DNA of 64,000 nucleotides from Streptomyces omiyaensis (GCF_014650895.1 NZ_BMVV01000004.1:186001-250000); one strand, 5' to 3'. Shown: positions 32,170 through 41,163, counted from the first letter of the stretch. Made by a program: numbers and translations. Notes: generated from the letters alone by a model not told the origin.

Positions 32170-32724
32170 TCAGGGGCGGCCGCCGGTGCGGGCGCGGCGG
32201 CGGGTGAGGACGACGGCGGTGCCCAGGGCGCCGGCGATGAGGACGGCTCCGGTGGCCAGTTCGGCGGTGCCGAGCGCGTCGGAGCCGGTGGAGCCTCCGA
32301 AGCCCGCCTTGACGCCCTTCCGCGCGGCGGGCGGGGCCACCGGGCCGGGCGGGGTGACCGGGGCCGGCGGGGTGGTGCCGTGGGCCACGGTCAGGGTGGC
32401 GGTGCCGCGCTCGCCCTTGCAGTCGAAGGCGATCTCGTACTCGGCGCCGGTCTTCGCGTCGAGGTCGACGGTCGCGCTGCCGGGACGGCCCTCGGTGAGG
32501 GTCACGGTGTCGAAGATCCCCGAGGTGACGGTCACGGACGGCACCTCACAGCCGTCGGCGGTGAGGGTGACGGTGCCGCCGGGGGCGACGGTGCGGGGCG
32601 TGACGGAGAAGCCGAAGGAGGTGATGCCCGGGTCGGGGCCGTCGTCGGCGCAGGCCGCGGGGGCGGACAGTGCCACGGCCGCGGTGACGATCAGGGCGGC
32701 GGAAGCGGTACGTATCGCGCGCAT
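32170..32724 (-). CDS. Secreted protein with C-terminal membrane anchor, beside class F sortase
   Basis: A 184-residue protein: signal peptide (MRAIRTASAALIVTAAVALSAPAACA), an immunoglobulin-like beta domain (ITSFGFSVTPRTVAPGGTVTLTADGC, two Cys that may pair: GCEVPS and FDCKGE), a Pro-rich stretch (TTPPAPVTPPGPVAPP), then GTAELATGAVLIAGALGTAVVL and a basic end RRRARTGGRP. The end has the layout of a cell-wall sorting signal but no LPxTG-type motif. GGAGGA precedes the ATG at 32724. Partner or unusual substrate of the sortase is an inference from position. Confidence 0.78.
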   Translation of the reverse strand: MRAIRTASAALIVTAAVALSAPAACADDGPDPGITSFGFSVTPRTVAPGGTVTLTADGCEVPSVTVTSGIFDTVTLTEGRPGSATVDLDAKTGAEYEIAFDCKGERGTATLTVAHGTTPPAPVTPPGPVAPPAARKGVKAGFGGSTGSDALGTAELATGAVLIAGALGTAVVLTRRRARTGGRP

Positions 32725-32909
32725 GCGGTCCTCCGGTCGCGGCGGGGGCGCGGCAGCGGAGCCGCTCCGCGTCCGGGTCCGGCGCCGGCGGCGCCGGCAC
32801 ACCCGCCGCGATCGAAGCTAGGTCCGCCCCGGGGGCGCCGCCACCGGTCCCCCCGGGGGGCTGCGCCGAACGGGGCGGGCGGCCCCGCCGTCCGGGTGGA
32901 TCCGGGCGC

Positions 32910-33854
32910 TCAGGGGAGGCGGACGACCTGGCCGGCGTAGGAGAGGTTGCCGCCGAAGCCGAAGAGGAGGACGGGGGCGCCGGACGGGAGCTCGCCGCGC
33001 TCGACGAGCTTCGCGAGGGCCAGCGGCACGGAGGCGGCGGAGGTGTTGCCGGAGTCGACGACGTCCCGGGCGACGACCGCGTTGACGGCGCCGATCTTCG
33101 CCGCGAGGGGCTCGATGATGCGCAGGTTGGCCTGGTGGAGGACGACGCCGGCGAGGTCCTCGGGGGCGATGCCGGAGCGGGCGCAGGCCTCGCGGGCGAG
33201 GGCGGGCAGCTTCTGGGTGGCCCAGCGGTAGACGCTCTGGCCCTCCTGGGCGAAGCGCGGCGGGGTGCCCTCGATGCGGACGGCGTGGCCCATCTCGGGC
33301 ACCGAGCCCCACAGGACCGGGCCGATGGCGCCGGTGTCGGCCTCGGTGGCCTCGACGATGACGGCTCCGGCGCCGTCGCCGGTCAGCACGCAGGTGGTCC
33401 GGTCGGTCCAGTCGGTGATCTCGGTCATCTTGTCGGCGCCGATGACGAGGGCGCGGCGGGCGGCCCCGGCCCGGATCGCGTGGTCGGCGGTGGCGAGCGC
33501 GTGGGTGAAGCCGGCGCAGACCACGTTGAGGTCGAGGGTGGCGGGCGCGTCCATGCCGAGGCGGGCGGCGACCCGGGCGGCGGTGTTGGGCGAGCGGTCG
33601 ATGGCCGTGGAGGTGGCGACGATGACGTAGTCGACGTCGCCGGCGGTGAGCCCCGCGGCGGCCAGCGCCTTGCCGGCGGCGTGCGCGGCGAGCTCGTCGA
33701 CCGGCTCCTCGGGCCCGGCGACGTGCCGCGTGCGGATGCCGACCCGGCTGAGGATCCACTCGTCGCTCGTGTCGACCAGCTCGGCCAGCTCGTGGTTGGT
33801 CAGTACCTTGGCGGGCTGGTAGTGCCCGAGCGCGGCGATGCGAGTGCCCGTCAT
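32910..33854 (-). CDS. fabH: Beta-ketoacyl-ACP synthase III
   Basis: A 314-residue KAS III with the full catalytic triad: Cys113 in LNVVCAGFTHAL, His in VVLHQANLRII and Asn in VDSGNTSAASVPLAL. GVRIRT-like DTSDEWILSRVGIRTRH at residues 29-44 is typical. It condenses an acyl-CoA with malonyl-ACP to start fatty-acid (or polyketide starter) synthesis. It is not in the usual fabD-fabH-acpP-fabF operon, so it is likely a second FabH copy with a special starter unit. It diverges from fdhD. Confidence 0.92.
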   Translation of the reverse strand: MTGTRIAALGHYQPAKVLTNHELAELVDTSDEWILSRVGIRTRHVAGPEEPVDELAAHAAGKALAAAGLTAGDVDYVIVATSTAIDRSPNTAARVAARLGMDAPATLDLNVVCAGFTHALATADHAIRAGAARRALVIGADKMTEITDWTDRTTCVLTGDGAGAVIVEATEADTGAIGPVLWGSVPEMGHAVRIEGTPPRFAQEGQSVYRWATQKLPALAREACARSGIAPEDLAGVVLHQANLRIIEPLAAKIGAVNAVVARDVVDSGNTSAASVPLALAKLVERGELPSGAPVLLFGFGGNLSYAGQVVRLP

Positions 33855-34073
33855 CCCGGGACCCCCTCGATGGTTCGTTCAGCGGCAGGAACCACCCAGT
33901 GTTGCCAGCGACTGATGGGTAACCGGTGACGTAAACCACCAAGATTCGCCCGGGTCGCTTGGCCGACCGTGACAAGGGGTCGGGCGCCGCACCGGATCCG
34001 GCGGGGTGTCCGGGGGTGGCGGAGAATGGCACGGTCAGGGGCAGGAACACCGACGGAATCGAAGGCGGCGGGG

Positions 34074-34901
34074 ATGGGACGGGTCACCGAACGACGGCGG
34101 GTCACGCGGATCCGGGGCGGTGCGGTGAGCGCGCGGCCGGACACGCTGGTGGCGGAGGAGCCGCTGGAGATCCGGCTGAACGGGCGGCCGATCGCGATCA
34201 CCATGCGGACGCCGGGCGACGACTTCGCGCTGGCGGCGGGCTTCCTGGTGAGCGAGGGGGTGCTGGCCTCCGCCGCCGACGTGCGGTCGATCGTGTACTG
34301 CGCGGGGGCGAAGGAGGACGGCACGAACACCTACAACGTGGTGGACGTGAAGCTCGCGCCCGAGGTCGTCGTCCCCGACATCACACTGGAGCGGAACGTC
34401 TACACGACGTCCTCGTGCGGCCTGTGCGGCAAGGCGAGCCTGGACGCGGTGCGGACGACGGCCCGTTTCCCGATCGCCGACGCTCCCCCGGTGCGGGTCT
34501 CCCCCGCGCTGCTCTCGGCGCTGCCGGACCGGCTGCGGGCGGCGCAGAAGGTCTTCGACACGACGGGCGGGCTGCACGCGGCGGCGCTCTTCTCCGAGGA
34601 CGGCGCGCTGCTCGACGTGCGGGAGGACGTGGGCCGGCACAACGCGGTGGACAAGCTGGTCGGGCGGGCGCTGCGGGAGGACCTGCTGCCGCTGGAGCGG
34701 GCGGTGCTGCTGGTGTCGGGGCGGGCCTCCTTCGAGCTGGCGCAGAAGGCGGTGATGGCGGGGATCCCGGTGCTCGCCGCGGTGTCGGCGCCGTCCTCGC
34801 TGGCCGTCGACCTGGCGGCGGAGACGGGGCTGACGCTGGTCGGCTTCCTGCGCGGCGCGGACATGAACGTGTACGCGGGCGAGCACCGGATCGCGCTCTG
34901 A
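34074..34901 (+). CDS. fdhD: Formate dehydrogenase accessory sulfurtransferase FdhD
   Basis: A 275-residue Fdh[28 protein letters not shown], the reactive loop [16 protein letters not shown] with the two cysteines that carry persulfide, and [17 protein letters not shown]. FdhD passes sulfur from a cysteine desulfurase to the Mo-bis-guanine cofactor of formate dehydrogenase. No formate dehydrogenase gene is in the window. Note that a different Mo enzyme (sulfite-oxidase type) lies at 58 kb, which does not need FdhD. ATG 34074. Confidence 0.94.
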   Translation: MGRVTERRRVTRIRGGAVSARPDTLVAEEPLEIRLNGRPIAITMRTPGDDFALAAGFLVSEGVLASAADVRSIVYCAGAKEDGTNTYNVVDVKLAPEVVVPDITLERNVYTTSSCGLCGKASLDAVRTTARFPIADAPPVRVSPALLSALPDRLRAAQKVFDTTGGLHAAALFSEDGALLDVREDVGRHNAVDKLVGRALREDLLPLERAVLLVSGRASFELAQKAVMAGIPVLAAVSAPSSLAVDLAAETGLTLVGFLRGADMNVYAGEHRIAL

Positions 34902-34917
34902 GGGACGGCCCCGGGGC

Positions 34918-35301
34918 TCAGTTCTTCGGCGGGTCGATCATCTGGAGGGCCAGGGTCGCCGGGGGCGGGGCGAGGCCGGGGCCGCCGGCCTCGGTCCAGG
35001 CCAGGATGTCGTCGAGGCAGTCCTCGTCGAGGGTGAAGCCGATCCAGGCGGCCCGGCCGCCGCGGCGGCGGCCCTCGGTGGAGGGCTGGACGACCACGAT
35101 GTTGGCCTGGGCGCAGGGGCCGAGGCAGTCGCTGGTGCGGACGGCGAGCTTCCCGCCGGAGGCCGCGGCGGCGGCGCGGAGCCGGTCGAGCTGGGCGGCG
35201 TGGTCGGTGCCGGGGTTCTTGCGGGGGTCGCCGCAGCAGCAGCCCCGGCAGACGACGAGGGAGCAGGGGCGGGCCCCGTACCGTATCGGGACGCGGCTCA
35301 T
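34918..35301 (-). CDS. (2Fe-2S) thioredoxin-like ferredoxin domain protein
   Basis: A 127-residue protein of the thioredoxin-like 2Fe-2S type. VVCRGCCCGDPRKNPGTDH near residues 16-34 and SDCLGPCAQANIVVVQP around 57-73 hold the four likely cluster cysteines with extra Cys in the first group. Roles include electron transfer or (as in CbiX/NuoE-like domains) cofactor handling. Its start overlaps the stop of the upstream isochorismatase-family gene, so the two are co-translated. Confidence 0.82.
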   Translation of the reverse strand: MSRVPIRYGARPCSLVVCRGCCCGDPRKNPGTDHAAQLDRLRAAAAASGGKLAVRTSDCLGPCAQANIVVVQPSTEGRRRGGRAAWIGFTLDEDCLDDILAWTEAGGPGLAPPPATLALQMIDPPKN

Positions 35302-35819
35302 CCGCGGCCGTCCAGGGTGATCGCGGGCACGGTGGCGACGGTGCCGAGGCGGGGGAAGTCGAGGCCGACGGAGGCCCGGTGCTCGTCGGCGGTGAGCGCG
35401 GTCATGGCGTCCTCGGCGAAGACGAGCTCGTAGCCGAGGTCGGCGGCGGCGCGGGCGGTGGACTCGACGCCGAGGTTGGTGGCGATCCCGGCGAGGACGA
35501 GGGTGCGGACGCCGAGGCCGGTGAGCACCTCGTGCAGGCCGGTGTCCTGGAAGCCGCCGATGGTGCGCTTGACGACGACCGGCTCGCCCGCGCGCAGGAG
35601 GTCGGGCACGAGGTCGCTGCCGGGCGGCTGGGCGGGGACGCCGGGCCGCTCGACGCGGAGGTGGACGACGGGCGCGCCGGCGGCGCGGAAGGCGGTGGCG
35701 AGCCGGCCGGCGGCGGCGAGGACGTCGGTGCCGGGGCGGGGGGCGAGCGGCAGCGCGACGATCCGCTCCATCAGGTCGACGAGGAGGAGCGCGGTGCGGC
35801 CGGGATCGAGTGAGGGCAT
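35298..35819 (-). CDS. Isochorismatase-family hydrolase, Gly in place of catalytic Cys
   Basis: A 173-residue protein of the isochorismatase/cysteine-hydrolase fold. Of the D-K-C triad, Asp15 (LLLVDLME) and Lys84 (VVVKRTIGG) are present, but the nucleophile position in GIATNLGVESTARAA is Gly117. True isochorismatases (EntB, PhzD) also lack the Cys, whereas nicotinamidases and N-carbamoyl hydrolases need it. So it is either a vinyl-ether hydrolase type or inactive as an amidase. It heads a two-gene operon with the 2Fe-2S protein. Confidence 0.85.
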   Translation of the reverse strand: MPSLDPGRTALLLVDLMERIVALPLAPRPGTDVLAAAGRLATAFRAAGAPVVHLRVERPGVPAQPPGSDLVPDLLRAGEPVVVKRTIGGFQDTGLHEVLTGLGVRTLVLAGIATNLGVESTARAAADLGYELVFAEDAMTALTADEHRASVGLDFPRLGTVATVPAITLDGRG

Positions 35820-35844
35820 GGGAGCACGGTAGCGGCCCGGATGA

Positions 35845-36915
35845 TCACCGCGGCGGGGCCGGTGGCGCGATCCGGTCGCGCCCGGCCGGCGGGGCGGGGC
35901 CGGCCTCCGGGAGGGCGGCGGCGGTCCCGGCGTCCGCGGCGGCCTCCGGGTCGCGGGCGCGGCGCTTGGCGAGGACCGCGCAGACCATGAGCTGCATCTG
36001 GTGGAAGAGCATCAGGGGCAGCACGGCGAGGGAGGCGTGGGCGCCGAAGAGGACGCTCGCCATGGGCAGGCCGGCGGCGAGGCTCTTCTTGGACCCGGCG
36101 AACTGGATGGCGATCCGATCGGCCCTGCCGAAGCCGAGCCTCCCCGCCCCGTACCAGGTCAGGGCCAGCATCAGGGCGAGCAGGACCGCCTCCGCCGCGA
36201 GCAGCAGGGCGAGCCGGCCGGGAGTCACGAGGTGCCAGATGCCGGCGGCCATGCCCTGGCTGAAGGCGGTGTAGACGACGAGGAGGATCGACCCCCGGTC
36301 GACGTGCCCGAGGACCTTCCTGTGGCGCGTGAGGAAGCCCCCGACCCAGCGGCGGAGCGCCTGGCCGAGGAGGAAGGGCACCAGGAGCTGGAGGACGATC
36401 CGGAGGAGGCCGTCGGCCGAGAGGCCGCCGGTGCTGCCGCCGAGCAGGGCGGCGGCGAGCAGCGGGGTCAGCACGATGCCGGCGAGCGAGGAGAAGGAGC
36501 CGGCGCAGATCGCCGCCGGCACGTTGCCGCGGGCGATCGAGGTGAAGGCGATCGACGACTGGATGGTCGAGGGGACCAGGCAGAGGAAGAGGAAGCCGCC
36601 GTACAGCTGGGGGGTGAGGACGGCCGGCACGAGTCCGCGGGCGGCGAGGCCGAGCAGCGGGAAGACGAGGAAGGTGCAGCCGAGGACGGTGAGGTGGAGC
36701 CGCCAGTGGCGGAGTCCGTCGAGCGCCTCGCGGGTGGAGAGCCGGGCGCCGTAGAGGAAGAACAGCAGCGCGACCGCGCCCGTGGCGGCGGACTCGGCGG
36801 CGGTGGCGGCCGCGCCGGTGGCGGGCAGCAGGGCGGCGAGGCCGACGGTGCCGAGCAGGGCGAGGACGTAGCCGTCGACCGGCAGCCGGGAGGGCAGGAG
36901 GGGGCGTCGGTTCAT
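35845..36915 (-). CDS. Bile acid:sodium symporter (SBF-like) family transporter
   Basis: A 356-residue membrane protein with nine to ten helices. VALLFFLYGARLSTREAL, LVPSTIQSSIAFTSIARGN and IAIQFAGSKKSLAAGLPMASVLF are the signature stretches of the SBF-like (YfeH/PF13593) branch. Sodium-coupled uptake or export of an organic acid is likely; substrate unknown. A Pro/Ala-rich cytosolic tail follows the last helix. It diverges from a LysR gene, which is the usual pairing of a transporter and its regulator. Confidence 0.9.
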   Translation of the reverse strand: MNRRPLLPSRLPVDGYVLALLGTVGLAALLPATGAAATAAESAATGAVALLFFLYGARLSTREALDGLRHWRLHLTVLGCTFLVFPLLGLAARGLVPAVLTPQLYGGFLFLCLVPSTIQSSIAFTSIARGNVPAAICAGSFSSLAGIVLTPLLAAALLGGSTGGLSADGLLRIVLQLLVPFLLGQALRRWVGGFLTRHRKVLGHVDRGSILLVVYTAFSQGMAAGIWHLVTPGRLALLLAAEAVLLALMLALTWYGAGRLGFGRADRIAIQFAGSKKSLAAGLPMASVLFGAHASLAVLPLMLFHQMQLMVCAVLAKRRARDPEAAADAGTAAALPEAGPAPPAGRDRIAPPAPPR

Positions 36916-36997
36916 GGCTCCACGCGGGGCTGGGGGATCGGTGCGCCGCCCTGTCGGGCCCGGCGCGCCCTCCCATCCTGGTCCACGGCACGGTCAT

Positions 36998-37008
36998 CGG
37001 GAATCCCG
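36998..37008. promoter_or_regulatory. Palindrome in the transporter/LysR divergent region
   Basis: CGGGA-A-TCCCG is a perfect 11-bp palindrome about 45 bases before the LysR start and 80 bases before the transporter start. It is a candidate LysR operator; it lacks the strict T-N11-A form. Confidence 0.35.
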
Positions 37009-37040
37009 TACAGCCCTCTGACTGTCATCACGGAACGCGA

Positions 37041-37046
37041 TAACGT
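37041..37046 (+). promoter_or_regulatory. Candidate -10 element of a leaderless promoter (LysR gene)
   Basis: TAACGT lies 6 bases before the GTG at 37053. A GGAGG touches the GTG and is too close to act as a ribosome binding site. Confidence 0.5.
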
Positions 37047-37052
37047 CGGAGG

Positions 37053-37925
37053 GTGTACGAGCCCACCCAGCTGCGGACCTTCCTCGCCGTCGCCCAGACG
37101 CTGAGCTTCACCCGGGCGGCGCGGCGGCTCGGGGTGCGCCAGTCGACCGTCAGCCAGCACGTGCGCCGCCTGGAGGAGGCGGCCGGGCGGCCGCTCTTCA
37201 CCCGGGACACCCACAGCGTGGAGCTGACCGAGGACGGCGAGGCGATGCTCGGCTTCGCCCGCACGATCCTCCAGGCGCACGAGCGGGCGGCGGCCTTCTT
37301 CACCGGGACGCGGCTGCGCGGCCGGCTGCGCTTCGGGGCCTCGGAGGACTTCGTGGCGACCCGGCTGCCGGAGATCCTGGAGTCCTTCCGGCGCGCCCAC
37401 CCCGAGGTGGACCTGGAGCTGACCGTCGGTCTCTCCGGGACGCTCCAGGCGCGCCTGGCGGCGGGCCGGCTGGATCTGATCCTGGCCAAGCGGGGCGCCG
37501 GGGCGGACGGCGACGGCGGGGTCCCGGTGTGGAGCGACGTCCTGGTGTGGATCGGGGCGCCGGGGCTGCGGCTCGATCCGGAGCGGCCGGTGCCGCTGAT
37601 CGTCTACCCGCCGCCGGGCATCACCCGGGCGCGGGCGCTGGCGGCCCTGGAGGCGGAGGGCCGCGCCTGGCGGATCGCGTGCACGAGCTCCAGTCTGAGC
37701 GCCAACGTGGCGGCGGCCCGCGCGGGGCTGGGAGTGATGGCCCACGCGCGCGGCCTGGTCCCGCCGGGCCTGGTGCCGGTGCCGGCCCGGTCGGGGCTGC
37801 CGGAGCTGGGCGGGGTGGACTTCGTGCTGCGCAAGGGGCGGCGCGGCGGGGCGAGCCAGGAGGCGGCGGACGCGCTGGCGGAGGCGATCCTGGAGGGCGG
37901 CGACGGGCTGCGGCGGCCGGGCTGA
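37053..37925 (+). CDS. LysR-family transcriptional regulator
   Basis: A 290-residue LTTR: winged HTH at residues 4-62 (QLRTFLAVAQTLSFTRAARRLGVRQSTVSQHVRRLEEAAGRPLFTRD is the classic LysR DNA-binding block), then the effector domain (RGRLRFGASEDFVATRLPEILESFRRAHPEVDLEL; SANVAAARAGLGVMAHA). It probably controls the divergently transcribed SBF-like transporter. Confidence 0.93.
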   Translation: MYEPTQLRTFLAVAQTLSFTRAARRLGVRQSTVSQHVRRLEEAAGRPLFTRDTHSVELTEDGEAMLGFARTILQAHERAAAFFTGTRLRGRLRFGASEDFVATRLPEILESFRRAHPEVDLELTVGLSGTLQARLAAGRLDLILAKRGAGADGDGGVPVWSDVLVWIGAPGLRLDPERPVPLIVYPPPGITRARALAALEAEGRAWRIACTSSSLSANVAAARAGLGVMAHARGLVPPGLVPVPARSGLPELGGVDFVLRKGRRGGASQEAADALAEAILEGGDGLRRPG

Positions 37926-38003
37926 CGGGCCGCGGCGGATACCGGCCGGTCACGGGCGCGTGCGCGGGCGGTAGGGATTCCGTGGAGACTTCGGGCCCCG
38001 CGG

Positions 38004-38021
38004 GCGTACCGGTCGGTACGC
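38004..38021. promoter_or_regulatory. TetR-like palindrome upstream of the acyl-CoA ligase
   Basis: GCGTACC-GGTC-GGTACGC has perfect 7-bp arms with a 4-base spacer. It is about 180 bases before the ligase start in a 273-base gap that otherwise holds no gene. No TetR gene is adjacent. Confidence 0.5.
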
Positions 38022-38198
38022 AACGGACCCCTGCCGTCCAGCACTTGCCCGCCCACCTGCCCTGACCTGTGCGAACGGCGAATGTCGCGGCTTGGTGAAG
38101 GTCCTGCCGCCGCCGCTCCGGGTGGGGTACGGTCACGGCGCCGCAGCCGTGACAGCGGCCCCTTTCAGCCACCGAGCCGTCGAGGGAGGACCAGGTCC

Positions 38199-40040
38199 GT
38201 GCGCGAGTTCACCGTGCCGCCCGTCGCGGCGGCTCCGCTCAGCGGCGGCCTTGCGGACGCCGTCTTCGCCCGCGCCGCCGACACCCCCGACGCGGTGGCC
38301 TTCGGGCGCCGGACGGCCGACGGTTCCTGGCGGGACGTGACCTGCGCCCGCTTCCGGGACGAGGTGCTGGCACTGGCGAAGGGGCTGATCGCGCACGGGG
38401 TCCGCTTCGGCGACCGGGTCGCGATCATGTCCCGCACCCGCTACGAGTGGACCCTCTTCGACTTCGCTCTGTGGGCGCTCGGCGCCCAGCCCGTGCCGGT
38501 CTACCCGACCTCCTCCGCCGACCAGGTGCACTGGATGCTGCACGACGCCGAGGTCACCGCCTGCGTGGTGGAGCACGAGGACCACGCCATGACCATCGGC
38601 TCCGTCGTCGACCGGCTGCCCCGGCTCCAGCGGCTGTGGCAGCTGGATCCCGGCGAGGACACCGGGCTCGGCGCGGTCGCCGAGCTGACCGCGGCCGGGG
38701 AGGCCATCGACGAGGAGGTCGTGCACCGGCACCGGCGGGCGGTGACCCCCGAGTCGGTGGCGACGGTCATCTACACCTCCGGGACCACCGGGCGCCCCAA
38801 GGGCTGCGTGATCACCCACGGCCACTTCATGTTCGAGACGGACACCCTGCTCGCCGGCTGGGAGCCGGTCTTCCGCTCCCGCACCGGCGACCGGGCCTCC
38901 ACCCTGCTCTTCCTGCCGCTCGCCCACGTCTTCGGGCGGATGGTCGAGGTGGCGGCGGTGCGGGGCGGGGTGAAGCTGGGGCACCAGCCGTCGATGACCG
39001 CCTCCGCGCTCCTGCCCGACCTGGTGTCCTTCCGGCCGACCTTCGTCCTCGCCGTGCCGTACGTCTTCGAGAAGATCCTCCAGGCGGCCCGGCGCAGGGC
39101 CGAGGGGGACGGCCGGGGCGGCGTCTTCGACAAGGCCGTGGAGGTGGCCGTGAAGTACGCCGAGGCCCTGGAGCTCAAGTCCTTCGGGCAGGGCCCCGGC
39201 CCGTCGGCGGCGCTGCGGGTCCAGCACCAGTTCTTCGACCGGACGGTCTACGCACGGGTGCGCGAGGCGCTCGGCGGGCGGATCAGGTACGCGATGTCGG
39301 GCGGATCGGCGATGGACCGCGGGACCGGCCTCTTCTTCGCCGGCGCCGGCGTCACCGTCTTCGAGGGGTACGGCCTGACGGAGTCGACGGCCGCCGCGAC
39401 CGCGAACCCGCCCGGCCGGGTCAAGTACGGCACGGTGGGCCTGCCCGTGCCCGGCACGACCGTGCACATCGCGGAGGACGGCGAGGTGTGGCTCCACGGC
39501 GGCCAGGTCTTCTCCGGCTACCTGGGCGACCCGGCGGCCACCGACGCGGTGCTCAGCGACGGCTGGCTCGCCACCGGCGACCTGGGCTCGCTCGACGCGG
39601 ACGGCTATCTGACGATCACCGGGCGGAAGAAGGAGATCCTGGTGACCTCGGGCGGCAAGAGCGTGGCGCCGACCGGGCTGGAGGAGCGGGTGCGGGCGCA
39701 CCCGCTGATCGCCCAGTGCCTGGTCGTCGGCAACGACCGCCCGTACATCGCGGCCCTGGTCACCCTGGACCAGGAGGCGGTCGACCACTGGCTGGCCATC
39801 CAGGGCCGGCCGCCGCTCTCCGCCGCCGAGCTGGTCCGCGACCCGGACCTGGAGACGGAGATCCGGCGCGGGGTGGTGGCCGCGAACACCCTGGTGTCGC
39901 AGGCCGAGTCGATCCGGACCTTCCGGATCCTCGCCCACCCCTTCAGCGAGGAGCACGGGCTGCTCACCCCGTCGCTGAAGCTGAAGCGGAAGGCGATCGA
40001 GCGGGCGTACGCGGCGGAGGTCGCGGCGCTGTACGGCTGA
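38199..40040 (+). CDS. Long-chain fatty-acid-CoA ligase (AMP-forming)
   Basis: A 613-residue adenylate-forming enzyme. P-loop TVIYTSGTTGRPKGCVITH, FLPLAHVFGRMVE, VFEGYGLTESTAAAT and the hinge LTITGRKKEILVTSGGKSVAPTGLEE match the FadD15/LACS subgroup. It activates long-chain fatty acids to acyl-CoA through acyl-AMP. The GTG at 38199 follows GGGAGGA by 9 bases. Monocistronic; a TetR-type palindrome upstream may give control by acyl-CoA. Confidence 0.93.
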   Translation: MREFTVPPVAAAPLSGGLADAVFARAADTPDAVAFGRRTADGSWRDVTCARFRDEVLALAKGLIAHGVRFGDRVAIMSRTRYEWTLFDFALWALGAQPVPVYPTSSADQVHWMLHDAEVTACVVEHEDHAMTIGSVVDRLPRLQRLWQLDPGEDTGLGAVAELTAAGEAIDEEVVHRHRRAVTPESVATVIYTSGTTGRPKGCVITHGHFMFETDTLLAGWEPVFRSRTGDRASTLLFLPLAHVFGRMVEVAAVRGGVKLGHQPSMTASALLPDLVSFRPTFVLAVPYVFEKILQAARRRAEGDGRGGVFDKAVEVAVKYAEALELKSFGQGPGPSAALRVQHQFFDRTVYARVREALGGRIRYAMSGGSAMDRGTGLFFAGAGVTVFEGYGLTESTAAATANPPGRVKYGTVGLPVPGTTVHIAEDGEVWLHGGQVFSGYLGDPAATDAVLSDGWLATGDLGSLDADGYLTITGRKKEILVTSGGKSVAPTGLEERVRAHPLIAQCLVVGNDRPYIAALVTLDQEAVDHWLAIQGRPPLSAAELVRDPDLETEIRRGVVAANTLVSQAESIRTFRILAHPFSEEHGLLTPSLKLKRKAIERAYAAEVAALYG

Positions 40041-40050
40041 GACCGGGGCA

Positions 40051-40171
40051 CGGTACGGCCGAGGCCGGGGCACGGTCCGATGCCGGAGCGCGGTACGGCC
40101 GAGGCCGTGCGGCCGAGGGCGGCCGGGGCGGACGACCGGGGGGGCGCCGGGGCGGACGACCGGGGGGCGCC
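40051..40171. repeat. Two sets of direct repeats after the acyl-CoA ligase gene
   Basis: CGGTACGGCCGAGGCCG occurs at 40051-40067 and 40091-40107, 40 bp apart. Then CCGGGGCGGACGACCGGGG repeats at 40123 and 40147 with a 24-bp period. The rest of the 269-base gap to the next gene holds no frame of note. Confidence 0.8.
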
Positions 40172-40309
40172 GGGCCGGCGGGGTCTTCCGGCCGGCGGGA
40201 GCCGTGGCGCGGTCGCCGGAATGATGCGGGGCGGGTGATCGTTGGACCCGGGGGACGGGCGCGCGCGCCCGTCCGCGTACGACCACGACGACGTAAGGAT
40301 CCATCCCAC

Positions 40310-41155
40310 GTGAGCACGGACAGCAAGGTCCCCTCGGTCATCCTGAACAACGGCGTGGCGATGCCGCAGCTCGGCTTCGGCGTCTGGCAGGTGCCGGACG
40401 ACGAGGCGGTGAAGGCCGTGGCCACCGCCCTGGAGGCCGGTTACCGCTCCATCGACACGGCGGCGGTCTACGCGAACGAGCGGGGCACCGGGCAGGCCCT
40501 GGCCGCCTCCGGGATCCCCCGCGAGGAGCTCTTCGTCACCACCAAGCTGTGGAACAGCGACCAGGGCCACGACGCCGCCCTCCACGCCTTCGACACCTCG
40601 CTCGACCGCCTCGGCCTCGACTACGTGGACCTGTACCTCATCCACTGGCCGCTGCCGGCGAAGGACACCTACGTCGACACGTACCGCGCCCTGGAGAAGA
40701 TCCTCTCCGAGGGCCGCGCCAAGGCGATCGGCGTCTCCAACTTCCTCCCCGAGCACCTGGAGCGGCTGGTCGCCGAGACCTCGGTGGTGCCGGCCGTGAA
40801 CCAGATCGAGCTGCACCCGCAGCTGGCGCAGGCCGAGGCCCGCGCCCTGCACGCGCGGCTCGGCGTCGCGACCGAGGCCTGGTCGCCGCTGGGCCAGGGC
40901 CGGGGGCTGCTCGACGTCCCGGCGCTCGTCGCCGTCGCCCGCAAGCACGACCGCACCCCCGCCCAGGTGGTGCTCCGCTGGCACCTCCAGCTGGGCAACG
41001 TCGTCATCCCGAAGTCGGTGACCCCCTCCCGCATCCGCGAGAACATCGAGGTCTTCGACTTCGAGCTGGACGCGGAGGACGTCGCCGCGCTCGCCGCGCT
41101 CGACGAGGGCCGGCGGCTCGGCCCGGACCCGGCCGAGTTCCACGTGGGCGCCTGA
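40310..41155 (+). CDS. Aldo/keto reductase (AKR5, 2,5-diketo-D-gluconate reductase type)
   Basis: A 281-residue AKR barrel. Catalytic tetrad elements: Asp and Tyr in SIDTAAVYANE, Lys in VTTKLWN and His in YLIHWPLP; NADPH-binding IPKSVTPSRIRENIEVFDFELD near the end. It reduces aldehydes or ketones with NADPH; substrate range is usually broad. The GTG at 40310 has AAGGA about 11 bases upstream. A ricin-lectin-like gene follows after 8 bases, possibly as one operon. Confidence 0.92.
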   Translation: MSTDSKVPSVILNNGVAMPQLGFGVWQVPDDEAVKAVATALEAGYRSIDTAAVYANERGTGQALAASGIPREELFVTTKLWNSDQGHDAALHAFDTSLDRLGLDYVDLYLIHWPLPAKDTYVDTYRALEKILSEGRAKAIGVSNFLPEHLERLVAETSVVPAVNQIELHPQLAQAEARALHARLGVATEAWSPLGQGRGLLDVPALVAVARKHDRTPAQVVLRWHLQLGNVVIPKSVTPSRIRENIEVFDFELDAEDVAALAALDEGRRLGPDPAEFHVGA

Positions 41156-41163
41156 GGCACCCG

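Noticed and set aside
32910..40040. A polyketide or fatty-acid biosynthetic cluster (FabH, acyl-CoA ligase)
   Set aside because: The genes are separated by unrelated, differently oriented genes and no carrier protein, ketosynthase II or PKS/NRPS gene is present.
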